NCBI GenBank assembly: GCA_002309335.1
Contig: DBXH01000059.1
Coordinates: 33,159-53,131, forward strand
Reading direction: 5' to 3'
DNA: 19,973 nt
Source of the DNA: Bacteroidales bacterium UBA1217
GTDB taxonomy: Bacteria > Bacteroidota > Bacteroidia > Bacteroidales > P3
Shown: piece after piece, positions 1-6,705 of the stretch
Layout: each line of letters starts with the position of its first letter
How positions within the stretch are numbered: position 1 is the stretch's first letter
Position numbers and translations under genes: made by a program
The notes under the pieces: generated by a model
Told to the model about the DNA's origin: nothing
The model's database searches: none
Seen by the model: the letters and a program-made list of their open reading frames with translations, nothing else

Positions 1-24
1 TCTATTCAGCTGAACTACGGGGCC
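1..24 (-). tRNA. 5' end of a probable tRNA gene, cut by the window edge
   Basis: Read on the minus strand, positions 24 down to 1 begin GGCCCCG-TA-GTTC-A. This fits a tRNA 5' half: a 7-nt acceptor strand, U8, A9, a D-stem GTTC and A14, followed by a D-loop (GCTGAATA) and GA as the start of the returning D-stem. The D-loop has GA where GG is usual at positions 18-19. The anticodon and T arm lie outside the window, so the isotype cannot be given. The gene lies 78 nt beyond the luxS stop on the same strand and has no clear promoter box of its own, so read-through from the luxS operon is possible. A chance resemblance is not excluded. Confidence 0.5.
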
Positions 25-102
25 TCTCTTCAATCATCAACTCCCAAAACGGATACTAATAATTATTATTGTATACGGTTTGAAAAATATTTCCAGCAAC
101 GA

Positions 103-597
103 TTATGCATCGGCAAAGACCTTGCCGTCACTAAGTGTTATCTGCAGTTTGGTGTATTCGCTATGGAACTCGTTCTTAAGACGGTGCAAATAACGCGCGC
201 ACTCCCATTTGCACATCGGAAGGTCGTGAAGTAAGTAATTGCCACAGGCTTCGGGACGAGTTGCAGGAACCTCGTTCTGCTCCAAAATCCATCCAAGACA
301 TTCAATCGTCAGCTGACGCATATCCTCCACGCTGTAATTGCCGAGCATAATAACATACATTCCTGTCAAACAGCCCATAGGACCGACATAAACCACATCC
401 TCCTTGGCCCTTGAATTACGGAACCATGTTGCCATAAGATGCTCTATGCTGTGAATAGCCGATGGAGCAACAGCCGGCTCTTTGTTGGGCTCTGTTATGC
501 GAAGGTCAAATGTGGTGAAACCTTTGTCTTCGCGCGAGACATAAATGCCAGGTTTCAAATGCGTATGGTCAATTGTAAAGCTCTGTATAACTTCCAT
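103..597 (-). CDS. luxS: S-ribosylhomocysteine lyase LuxS (AI-2 synthase)
   Basis: LuxS cleaves S-ribosylhomocysteine to homocysteine and 4,5-dihydroxy-2,3-pentanedione, the precursor of autoinducer-2, in the cytoplasm. The 164-residue protein has the normal family length. The metal-binding HxxEH motif is HSIEH (H49, H53) and the third metal ligand is C118 in EACGNYLLHDL. The catalytic cysteine is C76 in GPMGCLTG, where the residue after Cys is Leu; this position varies in the family. The ATG at 597 is 24 bp downstream of the mtnN stop, so the two genes are almost certainly co-transcribed. The order mtnN then luxS matches the order of the two enzymatic steps: MtnN makes the LuxS substrate. 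Whether AI-2 acts as a signal here or is only a by-product of recycling cannot be told from sequence. Confidence 0.97.
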   Translation of the reverse strand: MEVIQSFTIDHTHLKPGIYVSREDKGFTTFDLRITEPNKEPAVAPSAIHSIEHLMATWFRNSRAKEDVVYVGPMGCLTGMYVIMLGNYSVEDMRQLTIECLGWILEQNEVPATRPEACGNYLLHDLPMCKWECARYLHRLKNEFHSEYTKLQITLSDGKVFADA

Positions 598-621
598 TTG
601 CGATTAGTAATTGGTAAAAGA

Positions 622-1287
622 TTAAAGAGTTTCAAGATAGTTTTTGACAAATTGGAATGATCGGTCGCACATCGAGGCGAGGAAATCCTCCCATTGCTGC
701 TGGTGGTTGTCGGTACGGCCCGGAGTATCGCTGATAATACGCAAACTAAGGAATGGCAACCCCAACAAAAAACAAGTCTGGGCGATGGCGGCACTCTCCA
801 TATCGCATGCCATTCCGTCAGGAAAATTCTGCTTGATAACATTCTGCCGCTCTCTGTCGGTAATAAACTGGTCGCCAGTGCAAATCAATCCCGTCATTAA
901 CCGTCCATCCGAATCAAGGCTCACACTACGAGTATGGTCAAACAAGTGCTGGTCGGCGGAAAAGCGGGTCGGCAGACCCTGAATCTGGCCAAGGGTGCAA
1001 TTGAGGCTTGACCCACAGTCAACATCGTGATAAACACACTCTTTGGCAGCAAGCACATCCATCACTTGCATCAGAGGGTCGATTCCTCCTGCCAAGCCCG
1101 TGCTGATAATGGCATCGGGGTGGTGCTCCTGAACAAGACGCATAGTGCCGACAGCGGCATTAACCTTGCCTATGCCGCATTTCCACAGCACGATTTCGTT
1201 TCTTCCTAAACGGCCTGTGCTGCCTCCCAAAGCATCGAGCATCTTATTATACTCGATGTCCATAGCAACGATAAGTCCTATTTTCAT
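622..1287 (-). CDS. mtnN: 5'-methylthioadenosine/S-adenosylhomocysteine nucleosidase
   Basis: This enzyme (also called Pfs) removes adenine from S-adenosylhomocysteine and methylthioadenosine, relieving product inhibition of methyltransferases and feeding LuxS. The protein has 221 residues, close to the family norm. It starts MKIGLIVAMDIEYNKM with the catalytic base E12. CGIGKVNAA (37-45) and STGLAGG (62-68) are the nucleoside-phosphorylase-fold glycine motifs. DMESAAIA holds E164, which contacts the ribose, and RIISD holds the catalytic D187. These correspond to E12, E174 and D197 of the E. coli enzyme. The gene starts 18 bp after the DUF1846 stop and ends 24 bp before luxS, making it the middle gene of a three-gene operon. 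Confidence 0.96.
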   Translation of the reverse strand: MKIGLIVAMDIEYNKMLDALGGSTGRLGRNEIVLWKCGIGKVNAAVGTMRLVQEHHPDAIISTGLAGGIDPLMQVMDVLAAKECVYHDVDCGSSLNCTLGQIQGLPTRFSADQHLFDHTRSVSLDSDGRLMTGLICTGDQFITDRERQNVIKQNFPDGMACDMESAAIAQTCFLLGLPFLSLRIISDTPGRTDNHQQQWEDFLASMCDRSFQFVKNYLETL

Positions 1288-1305
1288 ACTAATGTATACA
1301 ATTTA

Positions 1306-2778
1306 TTATTTATCCTGTTTTTTAGGTTGAGGGTCGGAAGTCACATCCACGCCAAGCTTTTTGAATATCTTTTGGTCCACCTCGCCTAGCATAGTCGTTG
1401 TGTGGACCTGACAGCCTTTCAGCAGTGGAAGTTTCTCCAATGCAAGCTGGCAGTTCTCGTCGGTGAGGCTCAACATCGACAATGCAAGCAGCACCTCATC
1501 GGTATGCAGACGAGGATTTTTGCCGTGGAGAAGGCTGGTTTTGGTATATTGGATGGGCTCAATATATTTTTGAGAAATCAATTTGATGGCATGGTCTATA
1601 CCTGCCAAGTGCTTGATGGCATTGATGAGCATAGCGGCACAGGCGCCGAGCAGCGGGCTCGAATGACCTGTGATTATGGTGCCGTCTTCCATCTCGATTG
1701 CTGCCGACGGTGCGCCCTCCATTGCAGCCCTCTCGCGGGCGGCGACGGTTGTGCGACGGAAGTCGGTAGTAATCTTCATCTGCTTCATCAGCAGAGCGTT
1801 CTTGTCGACCTCAGTCTCAGAAATCCTTCCCTGGGCATATTTGCATAATGCGGCATAATAGCGGCGTATTATCTCGTCCTTCGACGCCTTGCAGCACACC
1901 TCGTCGTCGCAGATGCAGAATCCCGCCATATTCACACCCATATCGGTGGGCGACTTATACGGATTCTCGCCATAAATGCCCTCGAAAATAGCATTTAGTA
2001 CTGGGAAAATCTCGATGTCGCGGTTGTAATTGACCGTCGTCTCGCCATAGGCATCGAGGTGGAACGGGTCGATCATATTCACATCATTCAAATCGGCCGT
2101 AGCAGCCTCATACGCCACATTCACCGGATGTTTCAGCGGGATGTTCCATATCGGGAAGGTTTCAAACTTGGCATATCCGGCTTTTACGCCATTTCTGTTT
2201 TCTTGATACAACTGGCTGAGGCACACAGCCATCTTGCCGCTTCCAGGACCGGGAGCCGTAATAACGACCAGAGGACGGGTAGTTTTGATAAACTCGTTGC
2301 GGCCAAAGCCGTCATCCGAACAAATCAAATCGACATTGGTGGGATAGCCATCGATAAGATAATGATAATAGACGCTGATTCCCAGACGCTCCAAGCGTTC
2401 GCGGAAAGCTTGCGCAGCGGGTTGGCCGTGATACTGGGTAATACAAACTGCGCTGACCATCAAGCCGCGGTTCTGAAACTCGTCGCGCAAGCGCAACACA
2501 TCGTCGTCATACGTTATGCCCAAGTCGGCACGCACCTTGTTCTTCTCAATGTCACGGGCACTGATGGCAATCACAATCTCAGCGTCGTCGCGCAGCTGCA
2601 TAAGCATTTTCAGCTTGCTATCCGGTTCAAAACCAGGCAATACGCGGCTGGCGTGATAGTCGTCAAACAATTTGCCGCCAAATTCAAGATAAAGCTTATT
2701 TCCGAACTTCGATATACGTTCTTTAATGTGTTCGGATTGAATTTTGAGATACTTCTCGTTGTCGAAACCGTGTTTCAT
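1306..2778 (-). CDS. DUF1846 (UPF0371) family protein
   Basis: A 490-residue soluble protein recognised as the DUF1846/UPF0371 family, whose members are about 500 residues long and have no settled biochemical function. It starts at an ATG with MKHGFDNEKYLKIQSEHI, typical of the family, and has no signal peptide or membrane segment. A glycine-rich GPGSGK stretch at residues 177-182, after the hydrophobic strand LVVITAP, resembles a P-loop and may bind a nucleotide or phosphate; this is inference. Later conserved-looking stretches include FHLDAYGETTVNYNRDIE (about 239-256). It is the first gene of the operon with mtnN and luxS, which suggests a role tied to SAM/SAH turnover, but nothing in the sequence proves this. 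Confidence 0.88.
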   Translation of the reverse strand: MKHGFDNEKYLKIQSEHIKERISKFGNKLYLEFGGKLFDDYHASRVLPGFEPDSKLKMLMQLRDDAEIVIAISARDIEKNKVRADLGITYDDDVLRLRDEFQNRGLMVSAVCITQYHGQPAAQAFRERLERLGISVYYHYLIDGYPTNVDLICSDDGFGRNEFIKTTRPLVVITAPGPGSGKMAVCLSQLYQENRNGVKAGYAKFETFPIWNIPLKHPVNVAYEAATADLNDVNMIDPFHLDAYGETTVNYNRDIEIFPVLNAIFEGIYGENPYKSPTDMGVNMAGFCICDDEVCCKASKDEIIRRYYAALCKYAQGRISETEVDKNALLMKQMKITTDFRRTTVAARERAAMEGAPSAAIEMEDGTIITGHSSPLLGACAAMLINAIKHLAGIDHAIKLISQKYIEPIQYTKTSLLHGKNPRLHTDEVLLALSMLSLTDENCQLALEKLPLLKGCQVHTTTMLGEVDQKIFKKLGVDVTSDPQPKKQDK

Positions 2779-2802
2779 AAAATTAAAATATTAACCTCTC
2801 TT

Positions 2803-2821
2803 GACACCTCTTGGAGATGCC
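2803..2821 (-). promoter_or_regulatory. Leader hairpin upstream of the DUF1846-mtnN-luxS operon
   Basis: In the predicted 5' untranslated region, minus-strand RNA GGCAUCUC-CAA-GAGGUGUC folds into an 8-bp stem (including two G-U pairs) with a 3-nt loop. The hairpin ends 24 nt before the ATG and is followed by AGAGAGG, a possible weak ribosome binding site. No T-run follows, so it is not an intrinsic terminator. It could shield or position the translation start or stabilise the RNA; function is inferred only. Confidence 0.45.
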
Positions 2822-2858
2822 AGCGAGGATGATTATATAATTAGTGAACTACGGGATA

Positions 2859-2866
2859 CAAAAATA
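2859..2866 (-). promoter_or_regulatory. Bacteroidota -7 box for the DUF1846-mtnN-luxS operon
   Basis: Minus-strand TATTTTTG matches the Bacteroidota -7 consensus TAnnTTTG. It would start transcription near 2852, giving a leader of roughly 75 nt. No good TTG/TTTG -33 element is seen at the usual distance, so the assignment rests on the -7 box and its placement upstream of the operon. Confidence 0.5.
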
Positions 2867-3115
2867 CACTTTTTTTTAGAAACATCCGTAAATAAAAACC
2901 CCACAAAATCAACAAGAACATTTTATTCGCTAAATAACAAACAATTAGTATGTTCAAAAATAGCACAAAAAACTTTTTCGAAGACAATTTCAAAACACTA
3001 TTCTACCCAATATCGCTCCGTCAAAAAAGAGATTCCGGACAAAAATACTCTCTGTTTTTTCGTAAAAAGCCATTCACAAAAAAAGTTTTCAAAATCTCCG
3101 CTCGAAGGGAAAAAC

Positions 3116-3128
3116 TGACAAAATGTCA
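3116..3128. promoter_or_regulatory. Palindromic candidate operator, copy 1
   Basis: TGACAAAATGTCA is a perfect inverted repeat TGACA-AAA-TGTCA. An identical copy lies at 3310-3322, 194 bp downstream. The 5-3-5 architecture fits a dimeric DNA-binding protein. The protein that binds is unknown. Confidence 0.45.
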
Positions 3129-3205
3129 TACTTAAAAAACGAAAAAAAACACCCGAAAAAGGCCAAAAAACACCTTTTCTCAATTCCCTGATAATCAAGG
3201 ACCAT

Positions 3206-3243
3206 ATTCTTATCATATTTTACTCTTATTCTTATCATATTTT
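3206..3243. repeat. Two-copy direct repeat with 22-bp spacing
   Basis: The 16-bp string ATTCTTATCATATTTT occurs at 3206-3221 and again at 3228-3243, so like faces repeat about every two helical turns. It lies between the two palindromes upstream of the histidine kinase. It may be a binding-site pair or simply low-complexity DNA. Confidence 0.4.
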
Positions 3244-3309
3244 TATCAAAATTTGAGTTTGAAGAATGAAATAAAATGCAAATAAAACACGAATAAAAAA
3301 ATAAGATTA

Positions 3310-3322
3310 TGACAAAATGTCA
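3310..3322. promoter_or_regulatory. Palindromic candidate operator, copy 2
   Basis: This is the second exact copy of TGACAAAATGTCA. It lies 51 bp upstream of the predicted -7 box of the kinase gene, i.e. about 65 bp upstream of the expected transcription start, a position more typical of an activator or of one half of a looping pair than of a simple blocking repressor. Confidence 0.45.
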
Positions 3323-3373
3323 GTTCCCCGGTTGTCTTTGCTTTTAAATCAGAGTTTGATTTTTTAAACCGAC

Positions 3374-3381
3374 TATATTTG
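3374..3381 (+). promoter_or_regulatory. Bacteroidota -7 box for the histidine kinase gene
   Basis: TATATTTG matches TAnnTTTG. The nearest TTTG upstream (3355-3358) is only 15 nt away rather than about 19, so the -33 element is poor and the promoter may need an activator. The expected start of transcription is near 3388, giving a leader of about 60 nt. Confidence 0.45.
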
Positions 3382-3446
3382 AACGAAATGCAGTTTTTTT
3401 TTGAACAAATTGTAACAAAACTTTAGCGACTACGTTAAATATAAAT

Positions 3447-4979
3447 ATGAAAAAAATATTTTGGATATCGCTCATCACCCTCTTCACCCTTGCCGCCGCA
3501 AGTCTGCTTGTTGTGCAATACACCCAGATGCGGCGCACAGTCGAGGTTAGCGACAATCTGTTCAATATCAGCGTCAACAACGCTATGGACGATATGATTG
3601 AACAGCTGAACCGACTGAAGGTGGAGGACTATATCAGTCAGAACGACCGCTATAAGTTGCTCAAATTCAAACGTATCGACGAACTCAACGAACGGATGCA
3701 GGATATAGTGAAACAAAACTATTCCGTGTTCTACGATACCACGCTGGTGAATGTAGGTATCACTATGATTGACAGCGTTATTTTGCTTCCCGGCGCCACC
3801 GTTTCGTCGGCCGACAGCGAAGCCATAGCCAATTACAACTCAATTCTAGCCAATCGCGACCGCCTGCTCAACAGCCCCGACTTCTACAACCAGTTCGTAA
3901 CCGACATCAGCGAATATGTAGTCGACAACATAATGACTTCCAACGCTTTCAACTACAACTTGCTCGACTCGCTGATTACCGACAAGCTGATGCTCAACGG
4001 TGTCGACATCGCCCCCTACATCGGTGTGTACGACTATACCAACGACAATTTCCTCTATTGTAACACTGAAGGCAAGGAGCAGAAACTCAGCGAATCGCCT
4101 TACAGATACCGTTTTCACCCCAATGGTATGATGTCGCCTAACGAGTATTTCATCGTGCTGCAGTTTCCGCTCTCGTCGCTGCTGCTCAAGGAAAACTCTA
4201 CCATCTACTTTGTCATCAGCCTTATGCTCGTCATTTTCATCCTCGTATTGTTTTTGCTCTCAATCCGTGCCATCTTCCGACAGGAGAAACTAGACAATAT
4301 GAAGTCAGATTTCATAAACAATATGACGCACGAAATCAAGACGCCAATCGCCACCATAAGCCTTGCCTGCGAGATGCTTCAGGATCCCTCGGTCATCACC
4401 GACCCCGCCTGCAACGGCACCTATATCGGCATCATCAGCGACGAGAACCGCCGAATGCGGATGTTGGTCGAAACGATTCTGCAGAGCGCCAAGATGTCGA
4501 ACAAGAATTTCTCACTCAACTGCAAAGAAATCAACTTAAACGAAATAATCGAAAGTGTGGTGAAAAACTTCCGCCTGCGGGTCGAATCGCGCGGCGGTAC
4601 GCTGCTATGCGACCTCAACGCCCAACCGCCGACCATTGTTGCCGACGAGCTCCATATCACCAATATGGTTTACAATCTCATCGACAATGCCATAAAGTAT
4701 TCACCCGAAAAGATTGACATTCAGGTGTCGACACGCACCGAAGGCTCCAACACCGTCATCACGGTCACCGACCACGGGCTGGGCATCAGCAAGGAAGACC
4801 AGAAGCATATCTTTGAGCGTTTCTACCGCGTATCTACCGGAAACGTACACAATGTCAAAGGCTTCGGCATCGGCCTCAACTACGTCTATCAGGTCGTCCA
4901 GCTCCACCAAGGCACCGTCACCATCGACAGCACCCCCGGCGAAGGCTCCTCCTTCACCATCACTCTCCCACAAGAATAA
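3447..4979 (+). CDS. RprX-like membrane sensor histidine kinase
   Basis: An inner-membrane two-component sensor of 510 residues. Membrane segment 1 is at about 5-25 and segment 2 at about 252-275, enclosing a periplasmic sensor region of some 225 residues with no recognised domain. The dimerisation/phosphoacceptor motif NNMTHEIKTPIATISL places the phosphorylated histidine at H295. The ATP-binding domain shows the N box (NMVYNLIDNAIKYS, 406-419), G1 (TDHGLGIS, 441-448), F box (FERFYR, 456-461) and G2 (KGFGIGL, 471-477). All key residues are present, so it should be active. Start, membrane layout and the stretch around H295 resemble RprX of Bacteroides, which normally has its response regulator RprY beside it. 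Here the next gene is unrelated and on its own promoter, so the partner must be encoded elsewhere. The RprX assignment is by recognition, not by search. Confidence 0.92.
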   Translation: MKKIFWISLITLFTLAAASLLVVQYTQMRRTVEVSDNLFNISVNNAMDDMIEQLNRLKVEDYISQNDRYKLLKFKRIDELNERMQDIVKQNYSVFYDTTLVNVGITMIDSVILLPGATVSSADSEAIANYNSILANRDRLLNSPDFYNQFVTDISEYVVDNIMTSNAFNYNLLDSLITDKLMLNGVDIAPYIGVYDYTNDNFLYCNTEGKEQKLSESPYRYRFHPNGMMSPNEYFIVLQFPLSSLLLKENSTIYFVISLMLVIFILVLFLLSIRAIFRQEKLDNMKSDFINNMTHEIKTPIATISLACEMLQDPSVITDPACNGTYIGIISDENRRMRMLVETILQSAKMSNKNFSLNCKEINLNEIIESVVKNFRLRVESRGGTLLCDLNAQPPTIVADELHITNMVYNLIDNAIKYSPEKIDIQVSTRTEGSNTVITVTDHGLGISKEDQKHIFERFYRVSTGNVHNVKGFGIGLNYVYQVVQLHQGTVTIDSTPGEGSSFTITLPQE

Positions 4980-4987
4980 AAGATTAT

Positions 4988-5018
4988 TTTGCCAATTCAA
5001 AAAATAGTTGTATTTTTG
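4988..5018 (+). promoter_or_regulatory. Strong Bacteroidota promoter for the 5068 gene
   Basis: TTTG at 4988-4991 and TATTTTTG at 5011-5018 are separated by exactly 19 nt, the Bacteroidota sigma-ABfr consensus arrangement. This is the best promoter in the window. It lies after the kinase stop, so the downstream gene can be transcribed on its own. Confidence 0.7.
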
Positions 5019-5067
5019 CAAAATAAATCCAATTTTGGGAAAAGAATAACAAAAAAAACAAAATAAA

Positions 5068-5808
5068 ATGAATCCGAAAACAATTCTTATTATTATTGTT
5101 TTACTGATGCCAAGCCTTTTATTTGGGCAGATTATTGGTAAAGTGCCACAGAGCGACGTTGCTGTAAATAAGAGTGAGATAGGAACAATAACAGAGTATA
5201 GCCTAACGATATACGACCGTAATTCTGGCTACAACGGAGAGATTAGACTTGGCGACTTTGATAAGGCCGTGTCAACACTAGCAAAAATGGATGACGAAAG
5301 TTTTCGCAAGATGGGCAAAATTGCGCTTAACAATGGCTTTGAAGATAGTGCAGAATACAAGAATGGCCTGGGTGGTGCAAAGTGGAACATTTACAGGCAA
5401 AATGGTCAAATATTATATCTGAGCTTGTATGAGATAAAAACTTGCAAAGATCTGATATTCAAAGATCGCTTAATGGCAGATGCCACAATAGTCACACCGT
5501 CAAATGTGTCTATTATAATGACAGAACGTCCAGCATCGTTTTATTTGAAACGAAGTGCAGAACGTATTGGGTGGTCTCTAGGATTAAGTGCAATATCTGC
5601 GCTGAATGGGGCAATTTATACTGTTAATGCAACTAATAATGCGGCAACTAATGTGCAAGGTCCTGAAGTTCCTTTTGCAATAATAGCCCTCGGTACAGGA
5701 GTGGCATCATTGTGTACTATTATTGGTTCCATACTTGATTTGCATAGGGCAGGAAGAGCATTGGAACGCATACAGATAACGAACGGCGGAGTTGCAGTTA
5801 AGTTTTAA
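5068..5808 (+). CDS. Exported protein of unknown function with two hydrophobic segments
   Basis: Not recognised. The 246-residue product begins MNPKTILIIIVLLMPSLLFGQ, a clear signal peptide likely cut after G20. Residues about 21-160 form a soluble region with alternating polar/hydrophobic strands. Two hydrophobic stretches follow, at about 168-186 and 202-224, and could be membrane helices. A short charged tail follows (RAGRALERIQ...), ending in VAVKF. Codons are noticeably richer in A/T (ATA, AAT, TAT, TTA) than in the flanking kinase gene, which hints at a different history. It has its own strong promoter and is convergent with the gene ending at 5821, so it stands alone. The ATG at 5068 is well placed 50 bp after the -7 box. 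A role in the cell envelope is the only safe inference. Confidence 0.75.
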   Translation: MNPKTILIIIVLLMPSLLFGQIIGKVPQSDVAVNKSEIGTITEYSLTIYDRNSGYNGEIRLGDFDKAVSTLAKMDDESFRKMGKIALNNGFEDSAEYKNGLGGAKWNIYRQNGQILYLSLYEIKTCKDLIFKDRLMADATIVTPSNVSIIMTERPASFYLKRSAERIGWSLGLSAISALNGAIYTVNATNNAATNVQGPEVPFAIIALGTGVASLCTIIGSILDLHRAGRALERIQITNGGVAVKF

Positions 5809-5820
5809 AGGTCCAACATC

Positions 5821-6699
5821 TTATTTTAACTCGATGTACGGTTCGTAGCAGTGGGCGCCGCAAAGGTAGGCTCCGGGGTGTGAGGCGATGATATGCTTGC
5901 GGGTTTTGACAGCTTGAGCGGGATTGTTGTCATAACGAGCACAGAAGTCGGGATATTTTAACTGCAAGTCTTGTGCGTGGATTAAGTCGCCTACAAAGAG
6001 GCAAAGACCAGCCTCATAGACAGTATGGCCAGGAGTATGGCCGGGTGCGAGATGAGTCTTAATACGACCGTCAATGATTTCATCTCCGTCGTTAAACAGC
6101 TGAATCTTATTAGCATAGCAAGACAGTACTTGTTTCCATTTTTCATTTTGAGCCGCCATAGGGCCGTCATCACTCCAAGCATTGAATTCTTCTACGGAGA
6201 GAAAGATTTCGGCATTTGGGAAAACGGGCTGACCATCTTTGAGAAGTCCGCCGATATGGTCGAAATGCAGGTGGGTAAGACACACAGCATCAATTTCTTC
6301 TGGTTTTACATTAAGTTGTTTTAGTTGCTGAAGCAGAGTGCCACCTGCTTCCTCGCCAAGTCCGGCATCGACAAGGACATCATAGTCACAACCGTCATAG
6401 TAACAGCCTGACATTCTGAGCAAAAAGACGTTGATTGCCGACGGGCTTGAACCATCGGGCATCATCGCTGCCAAAAGGCTGTCGTTGTATGAACCCTTAA
6501 AAAGGTCGATCGGCATTTGGTTGATGCGGTCGGGGATGGTGATAACCTCCATATCGTCCATACCAGAAAAGACGGCACACGGAGCCAGTTGAAGTGCCGT
6601 AGAGTCGACGGCTGTATCACTGACAATGTCCGACTGTTGTTTGCCTTTACAACCTGAAAGAATTGTAATTGCGACTAAAAGATAAAAAAATTTCTTCAT
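5821..6699 (-). CDS. Metallo-beta-lactamase-fold hydrolase, lipoprotein (OPHC2/lactonase-like)
   Basis: A 292-residue protein with an N-terminal lipoprotein signal (MKKFFYLLVAITILSGCKG, lipid attachment at C17), so it probably sits in the periplasm or on the outer membrane. The MBL zinc motif is HLHFDH (H143, H145, D147, H148), followed by GG; the other ligands are H221 in APGHTPGH, D238 in VGDLIH and H283 near the C-terminus. The layout INVFLLR...VLVDAGLG, LTHLHFDHIGGL, GQPVFPNAEIF resembles methyl-parathion-hydrolase/OPHC2-type and N-acyl homoserine lactonase enzymes, which open lactones or cleave esters. The true substrate is unknown. It starts 6 bp after the stop of the fatty-acid permease gene, so the two are co-transcribed and may act on related acids or esters. 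Confidence 0.88.
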   Translation of the reverse strand: MKKFFYLLVAITILSGCKGKQQSDIVSDTAVDSTALQLAPCAVFSGMDDMEVITIPDRINQMPIDLFKGSYNDSLLAAMMPDGSSPSAINVFLLRMSGCYYDGCDYDVLVDAGLGEEAGGTLLQQLKQLNVKPEEIDAVCLTHLHFDHIGGLLKDGQPVFPNAEIFLSVEEFNAWSDDGPMAAQNEKWKQVLSCYANKIQLFNDGDEIIDGRIKTHLAPGHTPGHTVYEAGLCLFVGDLIHAQDLQLKYPDFCARYDNNPAQAVKTRKHIIASHPGAYLCGAHCYEPYIELK

Positions 6700-6705
6700 T
6701 GTCTA

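Larger units (their letters stand above)
2779..3446. other. Long AT-rich spacer between divergent operons
   Basis: This 668-bp gap separates the minus-strand DUF1846 operon from the plus-strand histidine kinase gene. It holds a promoter box for each side, the operon leader hairpin, two identical 13-bp palindromes, and a 22-bp-spaced direct repeat. Open frames through it (up to about 105 codons) have low-complexity Lys/Phe/Thr/Ser-rich products typical of chance translation of AT-rich DNA, and none looks like a gene. No tRNA or known RNA family is recognised. A small unrecognised RNA cannot be excluded. Confidence 0.6.

Noticed and set aside
57..68. TAATAATTATTA palindrome between luxS and the probable tRNA
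   Set aside because: Consists only of A and T with no loop or T-run; too weak for a terminator and expected by chance in AT-rich DNA.
2801..3118. A 105-codon plus-strand frame in the spacer before the kinase gene
   Set aside because: Its product is Lys/Ser/Thr-rich without a recognisable start context, it overlaps the operon leader antisense, and it looks like chance translation of AT-rich DNA.
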